Source: Streptomyces glaucescens (GTDB taxonomy: Bacteria; Actinomycetota; Actinomycetes; Streptomycetales; Streptomycetaceae). From it: a stretch of 64,000 nt of DNA. Of this stretch, positions 25,105-33,508 are shown piece after piece. The notes beneath the pieces are model-generated. The model did not search any database. It was not told the origin of the DNA and was given only the letters and a program-made list of their open reading frames with translations. Location of the stretch: contig NZ_CP009438.1 of assembly GCF_000761215.1 (NCBI RefSeq), forward strand, positions 4,233,001 to 4,297,000, read 5' to 3'. The stretch's first letter is position 1, and each line of letters begins with the position of its first letter. A program made the position numbers and the translations under genes.

Positions 25105-25178
25105 GCCGCTTTAGCTCAGATGGCCAGAGCAACGCACTCGTAATGCGTAGGTCTCGGGTTCGAATCCCGAAAGCGGCT
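25105..25178 (+). tRNA. tRNA-Thr (anticodon CGT)
   Basis: Acceptor stem GCCGCTT / AAGCGGC with T discriminator at 25178; D-arm TAGCTCAGATGGCCAGAGCA; anticodon stem ACGCA / TGCGT with loop CTCGTAA giving anticodon CGT (25139-25141), reading ACG; T-arm with GGTTCGAATCC. CCA is not encoded. A TAGACT hexamer at 25061 may be its -10. Confidence 0.97.
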
Positions 25179-25185
25179 CCCTTGG

Positions 25186-25220
25186 AACCCCAGGCCGGAT
25201 CACCTCCGACCTGGGGTTTT
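25186..25220 (+). terminator. tRNA-Thr terminator
   Basis: AACCCCAGG (25186-25194) pairs with CCTGGGGTT (25210-25218), followed by TT. It starts 8 nt after the mature tRNA. Confidence 0.9.
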
Positions 25221-25333
25221 GTCGTGGGCGGGTACGGCGTCGACGGGCGCAGCGGTGACTGTGCTCAGGCGAGTGATCTCCTTGCCGCCCACATGCGTAC
25301 CCGCTACGACAAGAACGACCGCCCCAACGAGCG

Positions 25334-26062
25334 ATGATCACGATTCGTCCGGAAGACCGTCAGAGTGAGAACGTCTCCCAGGAACGAGGAAGCTTGAAGG
25401 CCCTGCCCAGTATCGACTCGACGCTGCCGCTCGACCGGCACCCGGAGCGGGTCTGGTACACGTCCTACGGCTCCAACATGCACCTCGATCGCCTCGCCGC
25501 CTACCTCCAGGGCGGACGCCCACCCGGGGCAGCGAGGGAGTATCCGGGGTGCCGCAACCCCGCGATGCCGGCCCGGTCGATCCCGGTGGAACTGACCGGC
25601 GCGATGTACTTCGCGACCGAGTCGCCCGTGTGGGGCGGGGGCAGGGCCTTCTACGACCCGCAGGCGACCGGGCGGGTACTGGCGAGAGCGCACTTGGTGA
25701 CCGCCGACCAGTTCGCCGACATCGCGGCTCAGGAGATGTACAGGGCACCGGACATGGACCTCGATCTGGAGGATGTCCTCACGCGGGGTCGTGCCGTGCT
25801 GGGCGAGGGACGCTACGAAACACTCGTCTGCGCCGGCCAGATCGACGGCATGCCGGTGCTGACCTTCACGGCGCCATGGCGGATGAACGACGTTCGGTGG
25901 ACGCCGCCATCCGCTGCTTACGTTCGGTTTCTCGCCGCCGGCCTGCTGTCCGCCGGCGCCTGGGACCTTGAAGCGGTCGCCACCTATGTTGCGGCCTGCC
26001 CCGGAGCGGAGGGCCACTGGACACCGCAGGGCATCGCCGACTTGCTGAGCGGGAGTGCGTGA
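25334..26062 (+). CDS. gamma-glutamylcyclotransferase-like protein
   Basis: 242 residues. RVWYTSYGSNMHLDRLAAYL (about 39-58) contains the YGSN substrate-loop motif of the GGCT/AIG2 superfamily, followed by PVELTGAMYFA and YETLVCAGQIDGMPVLTFTA strands of the beta-barrel. Members cyclise gamma-glutamyl amines or peptides, but the substrate here is not evident. A TTG start at 25394 just before this domain has GAGGA upstream and may be the true start, giving 222 aa. Homologues of this type sometimes carry the label histone deacetylase in databases (my recollection); the sequence shows no zinc-deacetylase or sirtuin motif. It is convergent with the histone-like gene. Confidence 0.75.
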   Translation: MITIRPEDRQSENVSQERGSLKALPSIDSTLPLDRHPERVWYTSYGSNMHLDRLAAYLQGGRPPGAAREYPGCRNPAMPARSIPVELTGAMYFATESPVWGGGRAFYDPQATGRVLARAHLVTADQFADIAAQEMYRAPDMDLDLEDVLTRGRAVLGEGRYETLVCAGQIDGMPVLTFTAPWRMNDVRWTPPSAAYVRFLAAGLLSAGAWDLEAVATYVAACPGAEGHWTPQGIADLLSGSA

Positions 26063-26109
26063 AGGGTCAGCAACCGTGGTATCCGGCTACGCGGTGATGC
26101 TGCTGGTGA

Positions 26110-26820
26110 TCATGGCAGGTTACGCGTCGCCTCGTGTGCCGCGGTGAGGGCTCGTCGTCGGAGGTCGCCGCCGAACAACTGCATCGTGGCGGCGGCCAGG
26201 ATGTCGTCCCCGCCGATGGTCCGCCGGTCCCCGCTGCGGGTGGACAGGGCCCGGAGGGAGTCGTCGAGGGACGGGGGTGGGGCCGGTTCGCCCGGCACCG
26301 TCAGGGTGACCGAGCCGAAACGCCTGACCCCGCCCTCGCGGACGACCATGGCCGCGTCACGGGCGAGGTCCGTCAGGAACACGCTCGCGATCCCGTCCAG
26401 GTCGCGGACCAGCGCGGGGACGGCCGTCACCCCCTGGCTCCGCAGCAGCTTCCTGACCCCGGCCTCGAACCTGTGGGCGCCGGCCACGGCACTCGGCTTG
26501 CGCGACCCGCTGCGCCGGCGAGGAGGCACGATGACACCCTCGGCGTCGTACACGACACCGGTCAGGCCTCGAAACGTCGGGCTGTGGGCGTACCACTTGT
26601 GCCCCACCTCGAGTTCGACGTTCCGGTCGATCGCCGAGACGAGGTCCCCGGGAGTCAGCTTCCTCCGGGCCTCCTCCGCAGCCGACCTCCTCGCGCCGTC
26701 GATGATCTCCGTCAGCACTGTCCACGTCACCGACGCGGCGGCCGACGCGGCCGTCCGGGAGACGTGCATCGGGGTCACGTCCCTGAACACCGCTCTGACG
26801 AGAGAAGGCTTGAACGGCAC
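26110..26820 (-). CDS. putative H2A-H2B-like histone-fold doublet
   Basis: 236 residues from GTG 26820, with AGGGAG 7 nt upstream. Two histone folds are visible. Fold 1 (about 5-72): VRAVFRD helix, long helix SAAASVTWTVLTEIIDGARR, then KLTPGDLVSAIDRNVEL, matching the alpha2-L2-alpha3 of H2A (compare IIPRHLQLAIRNDEEL). Fold 2 (about 117-233): FEAGVRKLLRSQG, LVRDLDGIASVFLTDLARDA, a 38-residue insertion, then RRTIGGDDILAAATMQLFGG and DLRRRALTAAHEATRNL, matching H2B L2-alpha3 plus alphaC (compare RSTITSREIQTAVRLL, GELAKHAVSEGTKAV). About 8 of 29 Arg codons are AGG or AGA, unusual for Streptomyces. DNA binding is inferred. Confidence 0.8.
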   Translation of the reverse strand: MPFKPSLVRAVFRDVTPMHVSRTAASAAASVTWTVLTEIIDGARRSAAEEARRKLTPGDLVSAIDRNVELEVGHKWYAHSPTFRGLTGVVYDAEGVIVPPRRRSGSRKPSAVAGAHRFEAGVRKLLRSQGVTAVPALVRDLDGIASVFLTDLARDAAMVVREGGVRRFGSVTLTVPGEPAPPPSLDDSLRALSTRSGDRRTIGGDDILAAATMQLFGGDLRRRALTAAHEATRNLP

Positions 26821-26902
26821 GGAAGAACTCCCTGGTCTCGGCTGAGTGCAGAGGTGCTGCGGCGGCGGATGAGGGTGCGGGCGACGCGGCCCGGAGGGGT
26901 GG

Positions 26903-27490
26903 TCAGGGGTGCGGGGGACGGCGCAGGTCCAGTCGCATCAGGACGCGGGGGTGGCCGGACAGGACGGAGGTGGTGTCGGCGGCGTGGGTGAATCCCGCGC
27001 GCTCGAAGTTCTTGCGCAGGCCCGGGTAGGCCATGGTCAGGTCGACACGGGCGTCGCCGTTGTCGAGGGGGTACGCCTCGACGGCCGGCGCGCCGTGTGC
27101 GCGGGCGAAGTCGACCGCGCCGGCGATCAGCGCGTGGGAGATGCCCCGCTTGCGGTGGCCGGGGCGCACCCGGACGCACCACACGCACCAGACCGGCAGG
27201 TCGTCGACGTGCGGGATCTTGCGGTTGCGGGCGAAGGAGGTCTGCGCGCGCGGGGCCACGGCCGCCCAGCCGACCGGCTCGTCACCGTCGTAGGCGAGTA
27301 CGCCCGGAGGGGGATCGGCGCGGCACAGTTCGGCGACGTACTCGCCACGGGCCGGGCCGCGCAGCTCGTTGTTGAGCTTGGAGGGGATCCGGTAGCTCAG
27401 ACACCAGCAGACGTTCGCCGTGGGCGACTTCGGTCCGAGCACGGTGCGGACGTCCTCGAACACCGTGGCGGGGCGCACTTCTATGGCCAT
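26903..27490 (-). CDS. GNAT-family N-acetyltransferase
   Basis: 195 residues. MAIEVRPATVFEDVRTVLGP opens the fold; PVGWAAVAPRAQTSF and VWCVWCVRVRPGHRKRGISHALI form motifs D and A, with the acetyl-CoA pyrophosphate loop RKRGIS; NFERAGFTHA is motif B. CWCLSYRIP near the N-terminus is typical of one actinobacterial subfamily. The acceptor is unknown. It lies 82 bp upstream of the histone-like gene on the same strand, so cotranscription is possible, and lysine acetylation of that protein is an attractive but untested idea. Confidence 0.85.
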   Translation of the reverse strand: MAIEVRPATVFEDVRTVLGPKSPTANVCWCLSYRIPSKLNNELRGPARGEYVAELCRADPPPGVLAYDGDEPVGWAAVAPRAQTSFARNRKIPHVDDLPVWCVWCVRVRPGHRKRGISHALIAGAVDFARAHGAPAVEAYPLDNGDARVDLTMAYPGLRKNFERAGFTHAADTTSVLSGHPRVLMRLDLRRPPHP

Positions 27491-27646
27491 GGCACCACGA
27501 TGTCACGGGCGCCGCCGGCCGGTGCGTGGGCGGCAACGGGGACGAGGGGACGAGAAAGAGGAAGAAGGGGGCGGGAACGGAACGGGAAGGGCCCGGTGGC
27601 CGTCTCCCAGGCAGGAAACGTGTGGTCAAGGACGAGGGACGGCGAG

Positions 27647-27892
27647 ATGGCGGAGAACGAGGCCGGGCAGGTGGCCGCTCAGAGGCTGCTCCTGGTCATC
27701 CCGATCCTGGTCGCGGGCATCAGTCTCGCCCAGGTGGTGTTCGAGGGCCGCACCGCCGCCGCGCTGACCGTGGTCTGCGTGGCCGGCCTGATCGCCGTGC
27801 TGGTGCGGGTCGGGCTCAGCGCCCGGGCCGGGAACCAGAACGCGGCCGGCGACACGGCACCGGGCGGGGGTGTCGGCGGGAACCGGGGCTGA
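27647..27892 (+). CDS. small membrane protein
   Basis: 81 residues, MAENEAGQVAAQRLLLVIPI, with two hydrophobic helices (LLLVIPILVAGISLAQVVF and AAALTVVCVAGLIAVLV) and a Gly-rich tail. GAGGGACGGCGAG precedes the ATG. No family recognised. It is divergent from the GNAT gene and isolated from the SARP gene by a 590-bp gap. Confidence 0.55.
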   Translation: MAENEAGQVAAQRLLLVIPILVAGISLAQVVFEGRTAAALTVVCVAGLIAVLVRVGLSARAGNQNAAGDTAPGGGVGGNRG

Positions 27893-28041
27893 CGGGCCCG
27901 GAGCCGCGAGGGAGCGGGCCGCGGAGGCCGAGGGGTGCGGGGCCGGGGCCGGCAGGGAGGGTCCGGCGGGGCGGTACGGGGGGGGGCTCACCCGGCAGGC
28001 GGATCGGCGCGCCGTCCAGGTACGCCCGGCTGCTCGACCAC

Positions 28042-28086
28042 CCGGCCGTGGCACCGACCGTATTGCCGGCCGTAGCACCGGCCGTA
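28042..28086. repeat. 21-bp direct repeat in the gap before the SARP gene
   Basis: CCGGCCGTGGCACCGACCGTA (28042-28062) and CCGGCCGTAGCACCGGCCGTA (28066-28086) differ at two positions and are 3 bp apart. The rest of the 27893-28483 gap holds the hairpin at 28159 and no convincing gene. Confidence 0.6.
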
Positions 28087-28158
28087 GTCGGTGTGGGAGA
28101 CGTGGCCGAGGTGCGGCGGGGCAGCGGTGTCCCCGTCGGCGTGCGGAGGTGCGGACGC

Positions 28159-28193
28159 GGGCCCCGGTCGTTCACCTCTGACGACCGGGGCCC
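28159..28193. terminator. 13-bp stem-loop in the gap before the SARP gene
   Basis: GGGCCCCGGTCGT (28159-28171) pairs perfectly with ACGACCGGGGCCC (28181-28193) around a 9-nt loop. Probably ends transcription from the left. Confidence 0.65.
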
Positions 28194-28483
28194 ACTGGCG
28201 TCCCGGATCCGGCCGCGGCGGCGACACTCCCCCGAGCAACGCGTTCTACGCGCGCACCGTCGCGCCGGTTCCGATGAAGTGATCACATCAGGCGGCACCA
28301 ACGGATCGCTAACATGTGGCCAACGGTTCTCGGGAGTGCTGTCTGTCAGTTGGCGCGAAGCCGTCTTCCGGAGCCGGACGCGCGACCCCGGCGGCGCCGG
28401 GAACGGCAAGGAAACAGCAGCGGGGTCCCCCTCGGGGACCGACAGTGAGCGGGTGGCGGGAAACCGTCGTGACGAGGGCGGAA

Positions 28484-31400
28484 ATGCGCCAGGGTGTGAT
28501 GCGGTTCGGACTGCTGGGCCCACCCGTCCTCTACCAGCCGGCCACGTCCCCCGGCCCGCACGGTGCCGCAGTGCGCGCCATCCGCAGTCCCAAGGCGCGG
28601 GCCCTGCTCGCCGCGCTGCTGCTGGAGCCCGGCCGGGTGGTCTCCGTCGACTCCCTCAAGGACGCCCTGTGGGGCGGCGATCCGCCCGCCTCCGCGCACG
28701 CCTCCCTGCACAACCACGTCACCCGGCTGCGCCGCCTCCTCGACGACCCCGACCGGCTGCGCGCGGTGCCGCCGGGCTACGTGCTGCGGGTCGAACCGGA
28801 CGAGCTGGACGTCCACGTCTTCGAACGCCGGGTGACCGCCGCGCGCGGCGCGCACGCCGCCGGGGACTGGGCGCGGGTGGTGCGCGAGGCGACCGCCGGG
28901 CTCGCCCTGTGGCGCGGCACCCCGCTCAGCGGGCTCCCCTCCGACCTGGGGGGCTACGCCTTCGTCCAGCGGCTGGCGGAGTCCCGGCTGCTGCTGCTGG
29001 AGTGGCGCTACGACGCCGAACTGGCCGTCGGCGGTGCCCGGCTCGGCGAGCTGGTGCCGGAGCTGGCGGAGCTGGCCGCCGAGTATCCGCTGCGTGAGGC
29101 GTACCACCGTCAGTTGATGCTCGCCCTGCACCGCACCGGCCGGCGCGCCGAGGCCCTGGCCGTCCACCGGGATCTGCGTGCCCGGTTGCTGGACGAGCTG
29201 GGCGTGGAACCGGCGCCCGCGGTGCGGGACGCGCATGTGGAGGTGCTGCGCGGGGTGCCGCGGGACGAGCCGTCGCCCGGCATGCCGCAGGAGCCGTCCG
29301 CCGGTCCGGCGGCCCGGGCCGCCGTCCCCGCCGCGCCGCGGCCCGCGCAGCTGCCCCCGCCCCCGCCGCACTTCACCGGCCGCGGGGCGGACCGGGCGGC
29401 GCTGCGCGCGGCCCTGCTGGAACCGGGCGCGGTCGCCGTGGTCAGCGGGATGGCCGGGGTGGGCAAGAGCGCGCTCGCGCTGGATGTCGCCCACGCTCTG
29501 ACGGAACGTTTCTGCGATGGGCAGCTCTACATCAACCTGCACGGCGCCACCCCCGGCATGACGCCCCTCACCCCCGCCCAGGCCCTCGCCGCCCTGCTGC
29601 GGGACCTCGGCACCGAGCCCCGCCGCGTACCCGACCACCCGGACGCCGCAGCCGCGCTGCTGCGGTCCCTGCTCGCGCCCACCCGCACCCTGCTGGTCCT
29701 CGACGACGCCGCCACCGCCGCGCAGGTACGGCCGCTGCTGCCCGCCGGGACCGGCTGCGCCGTCATCGTCACCAGCCGCTCACCGCTGACCGCCCTCGAC
29801 GGCGCCCGCCGCTTCCCGCTCTCCCCGCTCACCGACGAGGACAGCGCCGCCCTGCTGCGCGCGGTGTCCGGCCGGCCCGGACTGGACGCCGCCCACCCGC
29901 TCGTCCACCTCACCGGCCGGCTGCCACTGGCCCTGCGGGTCGTCGCGGCCCGGCTCGCCGCGCGCAGCGCCCTCACCCCGGACGTCCTGGCCCACCAGCT
30001 CGCCGCGACCGAAGGCCGGCTGCACCACCTGGAGTACGACGACCTCAGCGTGCGGCGGTCCCTCGCCGTCGCCCATGACGCGCTCGCCGCCTCCGACCGT
30101 GAGGCCGACCGCGACGCGGCCCTCGCCCTGCGCCGCATCGGCGCCCTCGACCTGCCCGCCTACGGAGCCCCCCTCATCGCCCGCCTCACCGGCACCGACG
30201 AACGCCGGGCGGAGGCGGCCCTGGACCGGCTGGTCGACGTGGCCCTGCTGGAGGAGACGGCGTACGGCAGATACGCGCCGCACGATCTGGTCCGCGACTT
30301 CGCCCGCGAGCTGTCGCTGCGACCGGACCCGGCACCCGGCGACCCCCCTGCCTCCCGCCTCCCGCACCCCGGTCTCCCGCACCCCGGTCTCGCGGACTCT
30401 GGTCTTCAGGACCCCGGTCTCCCGGACCCCGGCCTTCCGGGCCGTGGGCTCCCCGCTTCGCACCTCCCCGCACCGAGCGGAACGGCCCCCGGCGCGCCGA
30501 CGCCCAGCGGATCGGCCCCCGGCGTGCCGGCCCCCGGCCCATCGGTCCCCCGCCCAGCGGTCCCCACCAACCCCTCGGCCCTCCGCCCCTCGGCCCTGCG
30601 CTCCTCGGCCGCCGGCACGGAGACCCCGGCCGCCATCGAGACCGCCCTGCACTGGTACGCCGCGACAGCGGAGCGTGCCCTCGTCGCCATCGTCGAACCC
30701 GGCCTCGACCAGGACGACCGCCGGCGCCCCACCGCCGCCCAGCCCCCGCAGCACGCGGCACACGTGGCGGCCACCCCGCCCTTCGCGTCCGCCGAGGCGG
30801 CCTTCGCCTGGGGGGACCTGGAGCTGCCCAACATCGTCACGCTCGTGGAGCGGCACGCGGGCGATCCGGCCCACGACCACCGCACCGCCGCGTACGTCTC
30901 GACCCTCATCCGTCTGCTCTTCCCGTACGTCCACCGCAGCGGCCGGGTCGCCGAGATGGAGGTGCTGGGCAGCGCGGCCCTCGACGCCGCCCGCCGTCTC
31001 GCCGACCCCGCGGCCGAGGCCTACGCCCTCGGTGACCTCGCCGGCCTCCACTTCCTCACCGGCCGCCAGGGCGACGCCCTCGCGCTGAACGACCGGGCGC
31101 TGGAGATCTGGCGGCGGCTCGGGGTGGTCTCCTGGATCCGGCGCTGCCTGAACAACCGCGGGCTGCTGCTCGAAGGGCTCGGCCGGTACGCCGAGTCGGA
31201 GGCGGCGCTGCGCCAGAGCCTCACCTACTCCCGGCAGCTCGACGACCCGCACGGCGAGGCCGTCACCTACAGCCACCTCGGCAACCTCTACGAGCACACC
31301 GACCCGCGCGCCGCGATCGAACAGCACCGCCGTTCCCTCGCCATCGGCGTCTCGGTCGGCGCGGTCATCGTGCAGCACTCCGCGCACTGCAACATCGGCT

Positions 31401-31780
31401 ACGCCTATCTGACCCTGGGCGAACCGGCCTCCGCGGCCCGGCACTTCGAGGAGAGCCTGCGCATCCTCGGCGGCCACGGCGACTGGCACGGCGAGTCCCA
31501 GACCCGCCTCGGCCTGGTCCGCGCGCTGCGCCTGCTCGGTCACGGCGACCGCGCCGCCCGCGAGTGCGCGGAACTGCTGCGCCGCGCGGACGCCCGCGCC
31601 GACCACTACACCGGCGGTCTCGCCCGCCACCAGCACGGTCTGCTGCTGCGCGCCCAGGGGCTGCACGAGCGGGCGCACGCGCAGTGGCGCACCGCGCTCG
31701 CCGCCCTGGACGGCACGGACGAGACCGCGGTGACGGCGGAACTCCGGGAGCTGCTGGCCACCGCCGGCGCCCGGTGCTGA
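28484..31780 (+). CDS. AfsR/SARP-family regulator with NB-ARC and TPR domains
   Basis: About 1098 residues. The N-terminal winged-helix DNA-binding domain (MRFGLLGPPVLY ... PKARALLAALLLEPGRVVSVDSL) and bacterial transcriptional activation domain (through about 265) define a SARP. An NB-ARC ATPase follows (Walker A GMAGVGKSALA; LLVLDDAATAA), then a low-complexity linker rich in LPDPGLP-type repeats (about 620-710) and C-terminal TPRs (SHLGNLYEHTDPRAAIEQHRRSL). This is the AfsR architecture; such proteins activate secondary metabolism or development. No biosynthetic cluster is adjacent. ATG 28484 follows GAGGGCGG; 28496 or 28499 are close alternatives. Confidence 0.92.
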   Translation: MRQGVMRFGLLGPPVLYQPATSPGPHGAAVRAIRSPKARALLAALLLEPGRVVSVDSLKDALWGGDPPASAHASLHNHVTRLRRLLDDPDRLRAVPPGYVLRVEPDELDVHVFERRVTAARGAHAAGDWARVVREATAGLALWRGTPLSGLPSDLGGYAFVQRLAESRLLLLEWRYDAELAVGGARLGELVPELAELAAEYPLREAYHRQLMLALHRTGRRAEALAVHRDLRARLLDELGVEPAPAVRDAHVEVLRGVPRDEPSPGMPQEPSAGPAARAAVPAAPRPAQLPPPPPHFTGRGADRAALRAALLEPGAVAVVSGMAGVGKSALALDVAHALTERFCDGQLYINLHGATPGMTPLTPAQALAALLRDLGTEPRRVPDHPDAAAALLRSLLAPTRTLLVLDDAATAAQVRPLLPAGTGCAVIVTSRSPLTALDGARRFPLSPLTDEDSAALLRAVSGRPGLDAAHPLVHLTGRLPLALRVVAARLAARSALTPDVLAHQLAATEGRLHHLEYDDLSVRRSLAVAHDALAASDREADRDAALALRRIGALDLPAYGAPLIARLTGTDERRAEAALDRLVDVALLEETAYGRYAPHDLVRDFARELSLRPDPAPGDPPASRLPHPGLPHPGLADSGLQDPGLPDPGLPGRGLPASHLPAPSGTAPGAPTPSGSAPGVPAPGPSVPRPAVPTNPSALRPSALRSSAAGTETPAAIETALHWYAATAERALVAIVEPGLDQDDRRRPTAAQPPQHAAHVAATPPFASAEAAFAWGDLELPNIVTLVERHAGDPAHDHRTAAYVSTLIRLLFPYVHRSGRVAEMEVLGSAALDAARRLADPAAEAYALGDLAGLHFLTGRQGDALALNDRALEIWRRLGVVSWIRRCLNNRGLLLEGLGRYAESEAALRQSLTYSRQLDDPHGEAVTYSHLGNLYEHTDPRAAIEQHRRSLAIGVSVGAVIVQHSAHCNIGYAYLTLGEPASAARHFEESLRILGGHGDWHGESQTRLGLVRALRLLGHGDRAARECAELLRRADARADHYTGGLARHQHGLLLRAQGLHERAHAQWRTALAALDGTDETAVTAELRELLATAGARC

Positions 31781-31792
31781 GCGCCGAGCGGC

Positions 31793-33478
31793 TCACTTGG
31801 CGTCGGCATAGCACTCCACCACCGCCGTGGTGAACGGGAACCGCACCGGCGTCTGCCCGAACGTCAGCCGCCCCGCCAGCTCCGCCGCCTCCCGGATCGC
31901 CGCGACGACCGTCTCCGCCTCCTGCGCCGGACAGTGCACGATCACCTCGTCGTGCTGGAAGAAGACCAGCTCGGCCGCGAGATCCGCGCAGGCCCGGCGC
32001 AGCGCGGCGAGCAGCAGCAGCGCCCAGTCGGCGGCGCTGCCCTGGACCACGAAGTTGCGGGCGAAGCGGCCGCGGGCGCGGGCGTCGGTCGAGGCGTACC
32101 CCGGCACCCAGGCGCGGTCGTCGCCGTCCTCGTCCGCCGCCGGGATGCCGGCCTCCTCCGCCGTGTCCTCACCGGCCCGGGCCGCGGGCGGGCAGGTCCG
32201 CCCGAGCCAGGTGCGCACCAGTCGCCCCTCCTCGCCGGCCCGGGCGGCGTCGTCGACGTACGCGACCGCTTTCGGGAAGCGGCGGCGCAGCGCGGCGAGG
32301 TTCTTCAGGCCGTCCCCGGAGGTCTGGCCGTAGACCGCGCCGAGCACGGCGAGCTTGGCCTGGGCGCGGTCGCCGGAGAAGGCCCGGTCGGACACCGACT
32401 GGTACAGATCGCTCTCCCGCCCGGCGACCTCCATCAGGCCGGGGTCGCGGGAGATCGCGGCCAGCACGCGCGGTTCCATCTGGTCGGCGTCGGCGACGAC
32501 CAGCCGCCAGCCGGGGTCGGCGACCACGGCCCGCCGGATCACCTTGGGGATCTGCAGGCCACCGCCGCCCTTGGTCACCCAGCGCCCGGTGACCGTGCCG
32601 CCCGCCTGGAACTCGGGCCGGAACCGCCCGTCGCGCACCCAGTCCTGGAGCCAGGACCAGCCGTGGGCGACCCAGATCCGGTACAGCTTCTTGTACTCGA
32701 CCAGCGGCTTCACGGCCGGGTGGTCGACGGACTCGATCTCCCAGCGGCGGGTCGAGCGGATCCTGATCCCGGCCTGCGCGAACGCCTTGACGACATCGGC
32801 GGGCAGATCGGGCCGCACCCGCCGCCCGAACGCGGCGGACACCTCGTCGGCCAGCTCGGCCAGCCGCCGCGGCTCCCCGCCGCCCGCGTACCGCTCGCCG
32901 AGCAGGTCGTGGAGGACCGCGCGGTGCACGTCCGTGCTCCACGGCAGTCCCGCGTGGTTCATCTCGGCGGCCACCAGCGTCCCCGCCGACTCGGCGGCCG
33001 TCAGCAGCCGCATCCGGCCGGGGTGTGCGGCACGCTCGTGCCGCCGCTGCTGCTCGGCGTAGACGGCGAGCAGGTCGGCCAGGGGCAGGGGGTGGTCCTG
33101 CGGCTCGAACAGCGGCGACTGCGCGCCCGGTACGGCCGACCGCTGCGGCGGATCCGGCGGGACCGGTCCGCCGCGCAGCCGGGCCAGGGCGGCGACGGCC
33201 GAACGCGGCTCGCCGTACCGCCCCTCGTGGCCGAGGAGAAGGTTCTCGGCGGCCTCGACGTCGTAGCACCGCTCCACTCGCACCCCCGTGGCGAGCAGAG
33301 CCGGATACACCTCCGCCGTGGACCGCCACACCCAGCGCCTCACCTCCGGCCGCGCGCGCACGGCCGACACCGGGTCCGCCTCCCGCAGCACCGGGCCGGC
33401 GGGCAGCCCGTCGGGGCCGAGGGGGGCCAGCTCCACGCCACCACCCTCGGCCGACGCGAGCGCCCACCGGTCGGTCAT
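31793..33478 (-). CDS. PolA-like family-A DNA polymerase (second DNA polymerase I)
   Basis: 561 residues, shorter than standard Pol I and lacking the 5' nuclease domain. The N-terminal part has no intact 3'-5' exonuclease motif that I can see. The polymerase palm has motif A VVADADQMEPRVLA (versus DYSQIELR), motif B RAQAKLAVLGAVYG and motif C FFQHDEVIVH. It corresponds to the second polA paralogue of S. coelicolor. Because motif A lacks the usual Ile-Glu steric gate (Met-Glu-Pro here), nucleotide selectivity may be altered. ATG 33478 lies 7 nt after the -10 of a damage-type promoter, implying a leaderless mRNA. Confidence 0.9.
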   Translation of the reverse strand: MTDRWALASAEGGGVELAPLGPDGLPAGPVLREADPVSAVRARPEVRRWVWRSTAEVYPALLATGVRVERCYDVEAAENLLLGHEGRYGEPRSAVAALARLRGGPVPPDPPQRSAVPGAQSPLFEPQDHPLPLADLLAVYAEQQRRHERAAHPGRMRLLTAAESAGTLVAAEMNHAGLPWSTDVHRAVLHDLLGERYAGGGEPRRLAELADEVSAAFGRRVRPDLPADVVKAFAQAGIRIRSTRRWEIESVDHPAVKPLVEYKKLYRIWVAHGWSWLQDWVRDGRFRPEFQAGGTVTGRWVTKGGGGLQIPKVIRRAVVADPGWRLVVADADQMEPRVLAAISRDPGLMEVAGRESDLYQSVSDRAFSGDRAQAKLAVLGAVYGQTSGDGLKNLAALRRRFPKAVAYVDDAARAGEEGRLVRTWLGRTCPPAARAGEDTAEEAGIPAADEDGDDRAWVPGYASTDARARGRFARNFVVQGSAADWALLLLAALRRACADLAAELVFFQHDEVIVHCPAQEAETVVAAIREAAELAGRLTFGQTPVRFPFTTAVVECYADAK

Positions 33479-33485
33479 ACGGGCG

Positions 33486-33508
33486 AGTGTGGCAGGGGGG
33501 TCTGACAA
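33486..33508 (-). promoter_or_regulatory. RecA-NDp-like (PafBC-type) promoter of the PolA-like gene
   Basis: On the minus strand TTGTCAGAC-N8-CACACT, with the ATG 7 nt later. TTGTCA and the 11-nt spacing agree with the RecA-independent damage promoter. A DNA polymerase is a sensible target. Confidence 0.6.

Noticed and set aside
25105..25400. tRNA-Thr as the attachment site of an integrated element
   Set aside because: No integrase, excisionase or repeated tRNA 3' segment was found downstream within the window, so there is no direct sign of integration.
25334..26062. Histone deacetylase partner for the histone-like protein
   Set aside because: The protein has a GGCT-like YGSN motif and none of the zinc-binding Asp/His motifs of deacetylases or the NAD site of sirtuins.
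26134..26991. Long plus-strand ORFs opposite the histone-like and GNAT genes
   Set aside because: They are high-GC shadow frames with Arg/Gly-rich, unstructured translations and no ribosome site; the minus frames show clear folds.
28316..28483. Longer N-terminus for the SARP regulator
   Set aside because: The extra residues are Gly/Arg/Pro-rich with no homology to the winged-helix domain, and a ribosome-site-like GAGGGCGG lies just before 28484.
27816..28523. Minus-strand ORF with GRCYGRQYGRCHGR repeats
   Set aside because: The repeats arise from the 21-bp DNA direct repeat; the ORF runs through a terminator hairpin and lacks a start signal.
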